From: Rhizobium sp. LC145
Lineage (GTDB): Bacteria; Pseudomonadota; Alphaproteobacteria; Rhizobiales; Rhizobiaceae
Direction of reading: 5' to 3'
Assembly (NCBI RefSeq): GCF_001005825.1
Contig: NZ_LBHV01000011.1
Location: 94,684-158,683, forward strand
Length of the DNA: 64,000 nt
Below the pieces are notes generated by a model. That model searched no databases, was not told the DNA's origin, and worked only from the letters and a program-made list of their open reading frames with translations. A program made the translations under genes and the position numbers. Positions 33,733 through 42,947 of the stretch are shown piece after piece; position 1 is the first letter of the stretch, and every line of letters starts with the position of its first letter.

Positions 33733-35361
33733 ATGTCTGACGACAGTCGGTTCGACTACATCATCGTCGGGGGCGGCAGCTCGGCCTGCGTGGTCGCGGC
33801 CCGGCTTGTCTCCGATGGCGGCGCGCGCGTGCTGCTTCTGGAGCGCGGTCCGGCCAAGGCCAATCCGATCATGCATTTTCCGGCCGGCTACATGAAATTC
33901 CTGGCGAAGGACACCTATCTCGCCATGCACCAGACCAAGCCGCAGCCGCAGCTTGACGGGCGTGGACCGATCGTACCCCAGGGCAAGGTTCTGGGCGGCG
34001 GCAGCACGGTCAATGCCATGGTCTATATGCGCGGGCAGGCCGCCGATTTCGATCTGTGGAACGAACACATCACCGCGCCGGGCGCCAATAATGACGGCGC
34101 GTGGTCCTATCGCGACCTCCTCCCTTACTTCAAGGCGCAGGAAGACAACGACCATCTGGCCGGCGAATATCATGGTGTGGGCGGTCCGCTGAAGATCTCC
34201 CATCTCGGCCATACGAGCCCGATGACCCGAACCTATGTGAAGACGCTGCAGGGGATGGGCATTCCCTACAATCCGGATTTCAACGGTGCCGAGCAATTCG
34301 GCGTCGGCTTCATGCAGCACACGATCGACTGGCGGACCCGCAAGCGTTCGAGCGCCGTCGACGCGTTTCTCGCGCCGATGATGAGTAACCCGAAGCTGAC
34401 GATTGAGGTCGGCGCAACGGTGACGGGCATCCGGATGGAGGGAGACCGCGCCGTCGGCGTCGATTACGTGCAGAACGGCACGCCCAAGGCGGCTCTGGCC
34501 GGCGCCGAGGTGATCCTGGCGGCCGGCGCCTACCAGACGCCGAAGCTGATGATGCTCTCTGGAATCGGTCCGGAGGACGAGCTTGTGCGGCACGGCATCA
34601 AGACAAAGGTGGCGCTGCCCGGCGTCGGCAGGAACCTGCAGGATCACTACGAATGCCCGGTCGTCGCCACAACCAAGGGCTCCTTCGGCTATTACAAGCA
34701 GGATCGCGGCTGGCCGATGATCAAGGCCGGGCTGCAATATCTGATGTTCAAGTCCGGTCCGGCTTCGACGACGGGCGTCGAGACCTGCGCCTTCTATGAT
34801 CCGGACGGCCATAACGAACGGCCGACGATCCAGATGTTCTGTGTTCCGACCGTCTATCTGGACCGCGACGTGATGGGCACCGAGCCGGGCGACGGGGTGA
34901 CGATCAACTCGCTGCTTCTGCGGCCGAAGGCGCGGGGTTCGGTGACGCTCGCCTCCAGCGATCCCTTTGCCGATCCTATCATCGATACACAGATATTCGG
35001 CCATCCCGACGATTTGCGCCTTACCATGGCAGGCTTCCGGTTCGCCCGTACCGTGCTTATGGCTTCCCCGATGCGCGATCTGATCGACAAGGAGATTTTC
35101 CCGGGCGCGGACGTGGTGAGCGACGAGGCGATCGCCGCCCATTGCAAGCGCACGGTCAAGACCGGCTATCACCCCGTCGGCACCTGCAGGATGGGCCATG
35201 ACGGCGATCCCGAGGCGGTGCTGGATTCCACATTGAAGGTCAGGGGAACGCGCGGCCTTCGGGTTATCGACGCGTCTCTCATGCCGACTATCGTCAGCGG
35301 CAACACCAATGCCGCCGTTCTTGCCGCCGCCGGAAAGGCGGCCGCCCTCATTCTCGCCTGA
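33733..35361 (+). CDS. GMC-family oxidoreductase (choline dehydrogenase-like)
   Basis: FAD-dependent GMC oxidoreductase of 542 aa. The N-terminal dinucleotide fold is YIIVGGGSSACVVAARL, the family signature GKVLGGGSTVNAMVYMRGQ is present, and the second signature GAYQTPKLMMLSGIGPEDEL follows. The active-site end is TGYHPVGTCRMG, and NTNAAVLAAAGKAAA closes the FAD site. No signal peptide is seen, so it is cytoplasmic and probably membrane-associated, giving electrons to the respiratory chain. In this operon it likely oxidises an aldose or polyol to a lactone or keto form, in place of an NAD-linked aldose dehydrogenase. Confidence 0.88.
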   Translation: MSDDSRFDYIIVGGGSSACVVAARLVSDGGARVLLLERGPAKANPIMHFPAGYMKFLAKDTYLAMHQTKPQPQLDGRGPIVPQGKVLGGGSTVNAMVYMRGQAADFDLWNEHITAPGANNDGAWSYRDLLPYFKAQEDNDHLAGEYHGVGGPLKISHLGHTSPMTRTYVKTLQGMGIPYNPDFNGAEQFGVGFMQHTIDWRTRKRSSAVDAFLAPMMSNPKLTIEVGATVTGIRMEGDRAVGVDYVQNGTPKAALAGAEVILAAGAYQTPKLMMLSGIGPEDELVRHGIKTKVALPGVGRNLQDHYECPVVATTKGSFGYYKQDRGWPMIKAGLQYLMFKSGPASTTGVETCAFYDPDGHNERPTIQMFCVPTVYLDRDVMGTEPGDGVTINSLLLRPKARGSVTLASSDPFADPIIDTQIFGHPDDLRLTMAGFRFARTVLMASPMRDLIDKEIFPGADVVSDEAIAAHCKRTVKTGYHPVGTCRMGHDGDPEAVLDSTLKVRGTRGLRVIDASLMPTIVSGNTNAAVLAAAGKAAALILA

Positions 35362-35372
35362 CGGAATCCCTG

Positions 35373-36521
35373 ATGAAGATCACCAAGCTGACCACCTATA
35401 TCGTGCCGCCGCGCTGGCTGTTCCTGAAGATCGAAACCGACGAAGGCGTCGTCGGCTGGGGCGAGCCTGTGGTCGAAGGCCGGGCGCTGACCGTGGAAGC
35501 GGCCGTCCGGGAAATGGCGGACTATCTGATCGGCAAGGACCCCTTCCTGATCGAGGATCACTGGACGGTTCTTTACCGTGGCGGCTTCTACAGGGGCGGC
35601 GCCATCCACATGTCGGCGCTTGCCGGCATCGACCAGGCGCTGTGGGACATCAAGGGCAAGGCGCTCGGCCAGCCGGTCCATTCGCTACTCGGCGGAAAGC
35701 TCAGGGACCGGATCAAGGTCTATTCCTGGATCGGCGGTGACCGGCCCTCCGATGTGGCCCGCAATGCGGAGGAGATGGTGGCCCAAGGGTTCCAAGCGAT
35801 CAAGCTCAACGGCTGCGAAGAGATGCAGATCGTCGACACCAACGAAAAGGTGGAAAAGGCGATCGAGACGATCGCCCTCATCCGCGAGGCGGTGGGACCA
35901 CATATCGGCATCGGCGTCGATTTCCATGGCCGCGTCCACAGGCCGATGGCCAAGGTGCTGGCGAAGGAACTCGAGCCCTACAAGCTGATGTTCATCGAAG
36001 AGCCCGTGCTTTCGGAAAACAAGGAAGCGCTGAGGGAGATCGCCAACCACTCCTCGACACCGATCGCGCTGGGCGAACGGCTCTATTCGCGCTGGGATTT
36101 CAAGTCGGTCTTCGAGGGCGGTTACGTCGATATCATCCAGCCCGACCTGTCACATGCCGGCGGCATTACCGAGTGCCGCAAGATCGCGGCCATGGCCGAG
36201 GCCTATGACGTGGCGCTGGCACCCCATTGCCCGCTCGGTCCGATCGCGCTTGCCGCGTGCCTGCAGGTGGATGCCGTTTCCTACAATGCCTTCATCCAGG
36301 AACAGAGCCTCGGCATCCATTACAATCAGTCCAACGACATTCTGGATTACATCGTGAACAAGGACGTCTTCCAATATGCGGACGGCTTCGTCGGCATTCC
36401 GCAGGGACCGGGCCTGGGCGTCGAGGTGGACGAGGTCTATGTGATCGAGCGGGCGAAGGAAGGGCATCGCTGGCGCAATCCCATCTGGCGTCATGCGGAT
36501 GGCAGTTTCGCCGAGTGGTAG
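35373..36521 (+). CDS. dgoD: Enolase-superfamily sugar-acid dehydratase (galactonate type)
   Basis: Mandelate-racemase-group enzyme of 382 aa, closest in motifs to D-galactonate dehydratase. The metal ligands and catalytic residues seen are Asp and His in GVDFHGRVHRP, Glu in FIEEPV, Glu in GERLYSRW, and the C-terminal His in APHCPLGPIA. It removes water from an aldonate to give a 2-keto-3-deoxy sugar acid. It begins 12 bases after the GMC gene. The exact aldonate (galactonate or an epimer) is not decided by sequence alone, so the symbol is tentative. Confidence 0.85.
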   Translation: MKITKLTTYIVPPRWLFLKIETDEGVVGWGEPVVEGRALTVEAAVREMADYLIGKDPFLIEDHWTVLYRGGFYRGGAIHMSALAGIDQALWDIKGKALGQPVHSLLGGKLRDRIKVYSWIGGDRPSDVARNAEEMVAQGFQAIKLNGCEEMQIVDTNEKVEKAIETIALIREAVGPHIGIGVDFHGRVHRPMAKVLAKELEPYKLMFIEEPVLSENKEALREIANHSSTPIALGERLYSRWDFKSVFEGGYVDIIQPDLSHAGGITECRKIAAMAEAYDVALAPHCPLGPIALAACLQVDAVSYNAFIQEQSLGIHYNQSNDILDYIVNKDVFQYADGFVGIPQGPGLGVEVDEVYVIERAKEGHRWRNPIWRHADGSFAEW

Positions 36522-36532
36522 GGAGACGCGTG

Positions 36533-37312
36533 ATGACGGGACGGCTTTCGGGCAAGCGGATATTCGTGACGGGCGCGGCCCAGGGCATCGGCCTTGCGAT
36601 CGCGAAGGCGTTCCTGCGCGAGGGAGCGGCGCTGTTTCTGGCCGATCGCGACGCCGGCCTTCTTGAACGGGAGGCGAAGGCGCTCGGCGAAAGCGGCGAG
36701 AAGGTCGGCTGGCTTGCCGTCGATATTGCCGGTGCGGCGGCGATTACCGAAGCCGTCCGTCAAGCCGCCGGAAAGATCGGTCCGATCAACGCGCTCGTCA
36801 ACAATGCCGGCGTCAACGTCTTCGCAGAACCACTGGAAACCAGCGACGAGGAATGGAACCGCTGCTTCGACATCAATCTCAAGGGTGCCTGGAATTGCTG
36901 CAAGGCAGTGCTTCCCGGCATGATCGAAGCGGGCGGCGGCGTCATTCTCAATATCGCCTCGACTCATGCCTTCACCATCATTCCACATACCTTCCCCTAT
37001 CCGCTGGCCAAACACGCGCTGCTCGGCATGACGAAGTCACTCGGGTTGGAATTTGCACCGAAGAATATCCGTGTGAATGCGCTGGCGCCCGGCTACGTCT
37101 CGACCCAGAAGGTCATCGACTATTGGAACAGCTTCCCCGATCCAGAAGCCGCCAAGGCGGATACGATGAGGTTGCATCCGGGCGGGCGCATTGCTTCACC
37201 GGAGGAGATCGCTATGGCTGCGGTGTTCATGATCTCCGACGAATGCCCGTTCATGAACGCGACATGCCTGACGATCGATGGCGGACTGAGCGTGCAGCAG
37301 CATCCCGCCTGA
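36533..37312 (+). CDS. SDR-family dehydrogenase in the sugar operon
   Basis: Short-chain dehydrogenase/reductase of 259 aa. The NAD(P) motif is TGAAQGIG, the NNAG motif is present, and the catalytic Ser..Tyr..Lys are in NIAST and YPLAK. It resembles 2-keto-3-deoxy-L-fuconate and related dehydrogenases of this type of pathway, oxidising the 2-keto-3-deoxy acid made by the dehydratase. I start at ATG 36533 (after GGGAGACG); a longer frame begins inside the dehydratase gene and is not used. Last gene of the operon. Confidence 0.88.
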   Translation: MTGRLSGKRIFVTGAAQGIGLAIAKAFLREGAALFLADRDAGLLEREAKALGESGEKVGWLAVDIAGAAAITEAVRQAAGKIGPINALVNNAGVNVFAEPLETSDEEWNRCFDINLKGAWNCCKAVLPGMIEAGGGVILNIASTHAFTIIPHTFPYPLAKHALLGMTKSLGLEFAPKNIRVNALAPGYVSTQKVIDYWNSFPDPEAAKADTMRLHPGGRIASPEEIAMAAVFMISDECPFMNATCLTIDGGLSVQQHPA

Positions 37313-37437
37313 GCGCTCTGGATCGACAAAAGGACGTGCGCAGGTCAATCTGACAAAGTCGGCGTGACGAGGTTCCTTCGTTCTGTGGGCCAAAGAAAGC
37401 CCGACGTCCTCCACCTCGCGGTAAGCTCAAGCTTCAT

Positions 37438-38949
37438 TCAGTCGGGCTCAGCGCGTAGCATCTCGTCCGTTCGTCGGGGCGCCCTAATCCAAGAGACGAT
37501 GATCGACAGCCACAGCAAGCAGAAGATCGCGAATATGGCGAAGGCGATAGGACGGTTGATGAAGTCAAGGAGATTGCCCTGCGACTTGATCAGCGTAGTG
37601 ATAAGGTTTTTTTCGAGTATGGGCCCGATGACAATTCCCAAGACGCACGGCGCAATTGGGAAATCGTTCTCCTCCATCAGATATCCGACCACACCAAAAA
37701 TGAGCATGATCGTGACGCCGTAGACCGCATTGTTGGAAGCGAAAGCGCCGACGATGCAGAAGATCAGGATCAGCGGCATGAGAACCGCTTTGGAAACCCG
37801 CAAGATATTCTTGGAGAACTTGATCAGGGCCCATCCGAGCGGAATCATGATCAGGTTGGCCAGGATGAAGATGAGAAAGACAGCGTAGATTGTCTGAGGA
37901 TTGAAAATGAACAGGGTTGGTCCCGGATTCATCCCCTTCACATAAAGCACACCGATGACGATGGCCGTCATTGTATCGCCTGGAATACCGAACACCAGTG
38001 CCGGTACCCATGCGCTGGAAAGGGAGGCATTATTAGCTGCTCCGGCTTCAACGACGCCTTCGACATGACCTGTCCCATATTTCTCTGGTGTCTTCGAGAA
38101 CCGGCGGCTGATCGCATAGCTGACATAAGCCGCGACGTCCGAGCCGGCGCCGGGAAGAATGCCGACCGCAGTTCCGGTGATATTGCCACGAAGAAGCTGC
38201 TTCCAATAAGTCCTCAGCATGCCCCCCCAGTCTCGAAAGATGTTGCCAACGGCCTCGGGCGCCTGCTGCCAGCCCTCGCCACCGCTCAAGACCGTCCGCA
38301 GAACTTCGGATATGGCAAAGATGCCGATCATCACCGGAATGAAATCAATGCCGGCCATCATCTCGGTTGAGCCAAAAGTCAGCCGTGGAACCCCTGCGGG
38401 ATTGTTCAAACCGACGGATGCGATTGTGAGGCCGATGAAAAGGCTGAGAAGACCCTTGGCCGGACTGGATGCTCCCATGAAAACGGCGCATGTCAACCCG
38501 AGGAGCGCAATCCAGAAATATTCCGGAGAGGAGAATTTAACGGCAAATTCGGCAAGCGAGGGTGCCGCAAAGATCAGTACGATCGTACCAAAAAGCCCGC
38601 CGAGGGCGGAAAAGAGGACGCAGGCCCCTAAACCGAGCTCTGCCTGGCCTTTTTGAGTTAATTTATAGGTGTCCTCGACATAGGCCGCCGAGGCGGGCGT
38701 TCCGGGTATGCGGAGCAAGGCACCTGGAATATCGCCTGCGAAGATAGCCATTGCCGAACAAGCGACTATGGCGCCAACGGCAGCTACAGGTTCCATGAAG
38801 AATGTCAGGGGAACCAGCAGGGCCGTGGCCATTGTGGCGGTCAAGCCAGGCACCGCTCCTACAAAGAGCCCGAACATGGATGCGGCGATGATTGTGACGA
38901 TAACATTGCCCGTTGCCACCAGCGCGAAGGCTTGAAGGATGACGTCCAT
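37438..38949 (-). CDS. tctA: Tripartite tricarboxylate transporter, large permease TctA
   Basis: Membrane permease of 503 aa with about 11-12 membrane segments, the TctA family length. Conserved motifs: GAVPGLTATMATALLVPLTF, YVSYAISRRFSKTPEKYGTGHVEGVVEAGAANNASLSSAWVPALVFGIPGD. With TctB and the TctC-type binding protein upstream it takes up a di- or tricarboxylate or other organic acid, driven by ion gradients. Third gene of the tct set, 9 bases after tctB. Confidence 0.93.
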   Translation of the reverse strand: MDVILQAFALVATGNVIVTIIAASMFGLFVGAVPGLTATMATALLVPLTFFMEPVAAVGAIVACSAMAIFAGDIPGALLRIPGTPASAAYVEDTYKLTQKGQAELGLGACVLFSALGGLFGTIVLIFAAPSLAEFAVKFSSPEYFWIALLGLTCAVFMGASSPAKGLLSLFIGLTIASVGLNNPAGVPRLTFGSTEMMAGIDFIPVMIGIFAISEVLRTVLSGGEGWQQAPEAVGNIFRDWGGMLRTYWKQLLRGNITGTAVGILPGAGSDVAAYVSYAISRRFSKTPEKYGTGHVEGVVEAGAANNASLSSAWVPALVFGIPGDTMTAIVIGVLYVKGMNPGPTLFIFNPQTIYAVFLIFILANLIMIPLGWALIKFSKNILRVSKAVLMPLILIFCIVGAFASNNAVYGVTIMLIFGVVGYLMEENDFPIAPCVLGIVIGPILEKNLITTLIKSQGNLLDFINRPIAFAIFAIFCLLWLSIIVSWIRAPRRTDEMLRAEPD

Positions 38950-38958
38950 CTCTATCTC

Positions 38959-39429
38959 CTACCAGGGAAGCCGCGGGACAATGCCGAACGGCAAGGGCAC
39001 GAGCAGCATGGTCCTGAAAATGAAGTCGCACAAAATGGCTGCCAAGACTGCCAGAATGACTGCCTTGACGGGACGGACCTTCAAGATAAGGAACATCGCC
39101 AGGGTAATGATGATCGCGGTGGGGATGAACCCAATAACCTGTACGAAGACGATGTAGGAAAGAACGAGAAGCAGGGTTGCTGCGACACCGGCGAGCTTGC
39201 GCGGACTTCTGACCTGGTCTGAAAGAAACACCCAAGGCTCGCTGCCCTGCCTGATCCCGGTGTAAAGGAGACGCGCGGAGCAGCCGATAAGCCCCATCGC
39301 GATGAGGAGGGGGAAGGTAGCTGCCCCGTAATTTTGCCCCGGAATTGCCGGCAGGTTGAAGGAGTACCAGGCAAGTGAAATGCCTGCGAGCAGGAAGACC
39401 GTTCCGAGCATGGTATCGCTAAATCGCAT
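38959..39429 (-). CDS. tctB: Tripartite tricarboxylate transporter, small permease TctB
   Basis: Small membrane subunit of 156 aa with four membrane segments (LGTVFLLAGISLAWYSFNL, AATFPLLIAMGLIGCSARLL, VAATLLLVLSYIVFVQVIGFIPTAIIITLAMFLILKV, AVLAAILCDFIFRTMLLVPLPF). The DTMLG...FPLLIA pattern is typical. I chose ATG at 39429 with AGGTG upstream; the frame extends 15 codons to 39474. Works with TctA and TctC. Confidence 0.85.
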   Translation of the reverse strand: MRFSDTMLGTVFLLAGISLAWYSFNLPAIPGQNYGAATFPLLIAMGLIGCSARLLYTGIRQGSEPWVFLSDQVRSPRKLAGVAATLLLVLSYIVFVQVIGFIPTAIIITLAMFLILKVRPVKAVILAVLAAILCDFIFRTMLLVPLPFGIVPRLPW

Positions 39430-39501
39430 TGAGAGCACCTGATTGATGATTTTGTCAGGCAGGCCCGGATTCACCCGGGCCTGCGAGATTGCCCGAAGCG
39501 G

Positions 39502-40467
39502 CTACTTGGTCAGACCGATCGCCTTCATCGTTTTGCCGAAGTTCACATCGTTGGTCGCCATGAAGTTTCCGAATTCCTCCCCTGAGAGGAAATTCGCCCC
39601 AAAGCCCTGTGCGCTCATGAACTGGTTGTATTCCTCGCTGTCGAAGACGTTCTTCAACGCCGCGATCAGGCGGTCACGGATGTCGTCCGGTAGCCCCTTG
39701 GGCGCGACGATGCCACGCCAAGCGCCGAACTCCCAGTCGGAGCCCGTCTCCTCCTTAAGTATCGGCACGTCCGGGAAGAGCTTGGAGCGCTCCTTGCTCA
39801 TATAAGCAAGCGACTTCACCCGACCCGCGTCGATCAACGCGCGAGCTTCTACAAGTGAGGATGGAACGATTTCCGTCCCGCCCGAAAGCAGCTCCTGAAG
39901 GCCGCTCGCGGCGCCATCGCTCGGCACCCAAGTCACCGTCGAAGCGTCGATTCCTTCAGCATTGAGCAGGCCGGCGATGGCGACATGCCAGCTTGACCCT
40001 TGGCCACTTCCGGTCGCCCGGAAGGTGCCGGGCGGGGAAGTCTTGATCGCCTCAAGCAGTTCGCCGAGGTTCTGATATTTGGAGTCAGCCGATACCTGCA
40101 CGCCGGCGGGATCTTGGTTCATCAGGGCGAGCGGTGTGTAGACCTTGTAGTCGAGCTTGGTTAGCCCGAGCCAGTGCATCAGGTTGACTTCGGTGGTGGC
40201 AAGGCCAAGCGTGTAGCCATCGGGCTCAGCGTCTGCCATGGCCGAGTGGCCGACGACGCCGGAACCGCCAGTGCGGTTGACCACGTTGACGGACTGCCCG
40301 AGTTCCTTTTCCAGGCTAACAGCGACAACGCGCGCAACGGCGTCCGTGCCACCGCCCGCACCCCAGGCGACAAGCAGAGTGATCGGTCGATCGGGGTAGT
40401 CTGCCCATGCGGGCATTGCTGTTGCGGACAGCAAGAGAGCTGCAATGATACCTTTTGCGAATTTCAT
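39502..40467 (-). CDS. tctC: Tripartite tricarboxylate transporter binding protein (Bug/TctC family)
   Basis: Periplasmic binding protein of 321 aa, signal peptide about 1-22 (ending AWA). The mature start YPDRPITLLVAWGAGGGTDAVARVVA is the hallmark of the Bug family, as is NRTGGSGVVGHSAMADAEPDGYTLGL. It captures an organic acid for TctAB; the ligand is unknown. ATG at 40467 follows GGGAGGAAG. Downstream of the SDR in the same orientation with a 110-base gap, so it may have its own promoter. Confidence 0.9.
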   Translation of the reverse strand: MKFAKGIIAALLLSATAMPAWADYPDRPITLLVAWGAGGGTDAVARVVAVSLEKELGQSVNVVNRTGGSGVVGHSAMADAEPDGYTLGLATTEVNLMHWLGLTKLDYKVYTPLALMNQDPAGVQVSADSKYQNLGELLEAIKTSPPGTFRATGSGQGSSWHVAIAGLLNAEGIDASTVTWVPSDGAASGLQELLSGGTEIVPSSLVEARALIDAGRVKSLAYMSKERSKLFPDVPILKEETGSDWEFGAWRGIVAPKGLPDDIRDRLIAALKNVFDSEEYNQFMSAQGFGANFLSGEEFGNFMATNDVNFGKTMKAIGLTK

Positions 40468-40578
40468 GTTCTTCCTCCCAAGTTTCGCAAGTGATGGTGT
40501 GTGCGAAGCAAGCGTTGTCATCAGTCCGTTCGTTCCTCCTCCGAACTTCTCTGGCAATCTAAAGCTTCCGGCCCGCAG

Positions 40579-41361
40579 TCATAGTCCTCCCGCCACGGTA
40601 ATGACGGTACCGGTGACGAAGCCGGAACCTGGTGATGCGAGCCATAGTGCCGCCCGCGCGATGTCCTCCGGCTCGGCAATGCGTCCCATAGGGGTCACGG
40701 CTGCGATTTTCGCGGGGCGCTCGGGATTCCCCCCCTTGAGGTGGATCCGGGTGTTGGTCGTTCCGACGCGGATGGCATTCACCCGGATGCCCTCCGGTGC
40801 CAGCTCCTTGCCTGTGCCCGCTGTGATAGTCTCGACGGCACCCTTCGAGGCTGCGTAATGGATGTACTCGTTCGGGCTGCCCAGCTCTGCCGCAAGCGAG
40901 GACATGTTGACGATTGTGCCGCCATTTCCACCGTGCCGTAACGACATTCGTCGGGCCGCCTCCTGAGTGCAATACACGACGCCATAGGTATTGACCGCAA
41001 ATGTCCTCGCGAGCTCTTCGGGACGAAGCTCCTCGAGCCGGCAAGCACGCCCGATAATGCCGGCATTGTTCACCAGGCAGGAAAGCCGACCGAGTGCTTC
41101 ATCGCAGGCGGTAAACAATTGTTTGACCTCTTCCCGATCGCCGACATTGCCGCGCACGGCCACGGCTTGTGCCCCCGCGGCTTGGCAATCGGCAACCACG
41201 TCAGCGGCGGCATCTGCATCGTTAAGGTAGTTAACGCAGACATCAAACCCTTCCACTGCCAGGAGTCTTGCGGTCGCAGCGCCAATGCCGTGGCTTGCAC
41301 CGGTGACGAGCGCAACGGGTCTCTTCTGTTGTTTGTCTGCGGGATCTTTCACCACCTCCAT
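40579..41361 (-). CDS. SDR-family oxidoreductase
   Basis: Short-chain dehydrogenase/reductase of 260 aa. Cofactor motif GASHGIG, NNAG motif, and catalytic Ser in MSSLA with Tyr..Lys in YAASK. The sequence is close to 3-oxoacyl-ACP reductase/glucose dehydrogenase-like enzymes. Its ATG overlaps the alcohol dehydrogenase stop by one base (TGATG), so the two are co-translated; one may reduce and the other oxidise steps of the same acid or alcohol. The substrate is unknown. Confidence 0.88.
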   Translation of the reverse strand: MEVVKDPADKQQKRPVALVTGASHGIGAATARLLAVEGFDVCVNYLNDADAAADVVADCQAAGAQAVAVRGNVGDREEVKQLFTACDEALGRLSCLVNNAGIIGRACRLEELRPEELARTFAVNTYGVVYCTQEAARRMSLRHGGNGGTIVNMSSLAAELGSPNEYIHYAASKGAVETITAGTGKELAPEGIRVNAIRVGTTNTRIHLKGGNPERPAKIAAVTPMGRIAEPEDIARAALWLASPGSGFVTGTVITVAGGL

Positions 41362-42488
41362 CACATCACACTCTCGAGGATCTCGGCGTATTCCGCGCCT
41401 GTGAGCTCACGCGGGTTTGTTTGATGGCTGTGATCCGCCAGCGCGCGCTCGCATGTCCAGGCAAACACGTCGCGCGTGACACCAAGATCCGACAGCTTGC
41501 TCAGCACACCGAGCCTGCGGTTCAAATCGTCAAGTGCATCGGCCAGCGAGGTCCCTTCGATCCTCGCAGCCGCCTCGAGCCGGCTGATCTTGGCGGCTGT
41601 AGCGGCAAGCGAAGCATTGGCCCGCAGCACCGGTGGCATCAGAATGGCATTGAGGGTTCCATGGTGAAGTTTGAGGTCCTTCAATCCGCCCAGCGCGTGG
41701 CTGAGCGCGTGAACGGCGCCCAGTCCCTTTTGGAAGGTCAATCCGCCCTGCAGCGCTCCCATCATCACTTCTGTGCGGGCGGCTAGATCAGCTCCATTGG
41801 TATAGGCCTTGGGTAGAGCCTCCCAGATGCGGACAAAGCCGTCCAGAGCGATCGCTTCGGCTGGCGGATTGTAGCGCGGCGACAGATAGGTTTCGATGCA
41901 ATGAGACAAGGCATCGAGACCTGTTGCTGCGGTGAGAGCAGGAGGAAGCCCAAGCGTCAATTCAGGATCGCAGATCGCACGCCGGGGAATGAGAAACGGG
42001 CTGATAAAGCCCAGCTTGCGGCCGTCGTCCAAAGTGATGAGCGCTGCTCGCCCGACTTCCGACCCCGTGCCAGCGGTGGTGGGAACAGCAACCAAGGGGG
42101 CAACCGCACTGGTGATCTTCGGGATGCCGCCGAGAATTGCGGCATATTGCTCCAGTTCGCCCTCATGTGTCGCAAGGAGTGCAACGCCCTTGGCAAGATC
42201 GATCGGCGAGCCACCGCCTATTGCGACCACGCCATTGCAGCCGTGCTGCCGGTAGGCCACCAAAGCCGCCTTCACGGCGGTTTCGGTGGGATTGGTGGGC
42301 ACATCAAGGAAGGCCGGGGCTGATGAGAGCAGCTGCATTGCATCACGATCCAACAGACCCGCAGCCTTCACGCCGTGATCACTAATGACCAGAGGTTTTG
42401 AGATGCCAAGCTCGCTCAAGGTGTCGTGAAGAGAAGAAACCGCACCCGCACCGAAATGGATGGTCGTCAGGTATTGGATAATGTTCAT
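41361..42488 (-). CDS. Iron-containing (group III) alcohol dehydrogenase
   Basis: Fe-ADH-family enzyme of 375 aa. NAD-binding region GGGSPIDLAKG and PTTAGTGSEVGRAALI; metal-binding His residues in DALSHCIETYLSP and GAVHALSHALGG...LHHGTLNA. It oxidises an alcohol or hydroxy-acid to an aldehyde or keto-acid; maleylacetate reductase and lactaldehyde/1,3-propanediol dehydrogenases are relatives, so the substrate is not certain. First gene of the minus-strand block, divergent from the IclR regulator. Confidence 0.9.
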   Translation of the reverse strand: MNIIQYLTTIHFGAGAVSSLHDTLSELGISKPLVISDHGVKAAGLLDRDAMQLLSSAPAFLDVPTNPTETAVKAALVAYRQHGCNGVVAIGGGSPIDLAKGVALLATHEGELEQYAAILGGIPKITSAVAPLVAVPTTAGTGSEVGRAALITLDDGRKLGFISPFLIPRRAICDPELTLGLPPALTAATGLDALSHCIETYLSPRYNPPAEAIALDGFVRIWEALPKAYTNGADLAARTEVMMGALQGGLTFQKGLGAVHALSHALGGLKDLKLHHGTLNAILMPPVLRANASLAATAAKISRLEAAARIEGTSLADALDDLNRRLGVLSKLSDLGVTRDVFAWTCERALADHSHQTNPRELTGAEYAEILESVM

Positions 42489-42947
42489 GTCTGCTCCCGG
42501 GAAGAATGCTGGTGCTCTAGGTAGCGAGTAAGGCTGACTGCTGATATGGCCGCGACAGCGCTCGGATTTAAAAGGTGATTTGACGTAGGCGAGAGGGAAG
42601 GCCCGTATGATGCATGGCGCCGAGAAACGTCAGATAAGCCGCAGTCATGCTACCCTCCCCACGGTCAAAAGGTTGCGAACCGCTTCCTCCAAGCAAGCTC
42701 GCTTGTCGCCCACAATGTGGACAGTCTGTCCACTTAATGGTTGCTGAGCCGGGTATTTTTGTCAACCGCAAGCTAGGGGCAGGCGGAAGTTTTTCATGCG
42801 GAGGGGGACGGAGCTGCACGACCGAGTCTGCGCCTCGCCATTCCGGTGAATGCGAGCGTCCTTGCGCGGGCTAAATTTCGCGCGCATCATGGCTAGGTAT
42901 GAGATGAATCCGCCTAGCAATCACTTTCGAGTCCGAACGATTACACA
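42489..42947. other. Divergent gap between Fe-ADH and IclR genes
   Basis: About 460 bases. Holds a near-perfect palindrome at 42717-42733 that is the likely IclR operator. No other gene or hairpin was recognised; short frames here have no RBS. Confidence 0.5.
42717..42733. promoter_or_regulatory. Probable IclR operator palindrome
   Basis: GTGGACAGTCTGTCCAC is a perfect 8-base palindrome with a single central base, midway between the two divergent genes. The position suits a regulator controlling both the IclR gene and the Fe-ADH/SDR/tct block. Confidence 0.55.

Noticed and set aside
33721..35199. 492-codon minus-strand frame opposite the GMC oxidoreductase
   Set aside because: Shadow frame caused by codon bias of the real gene; no protein family features.
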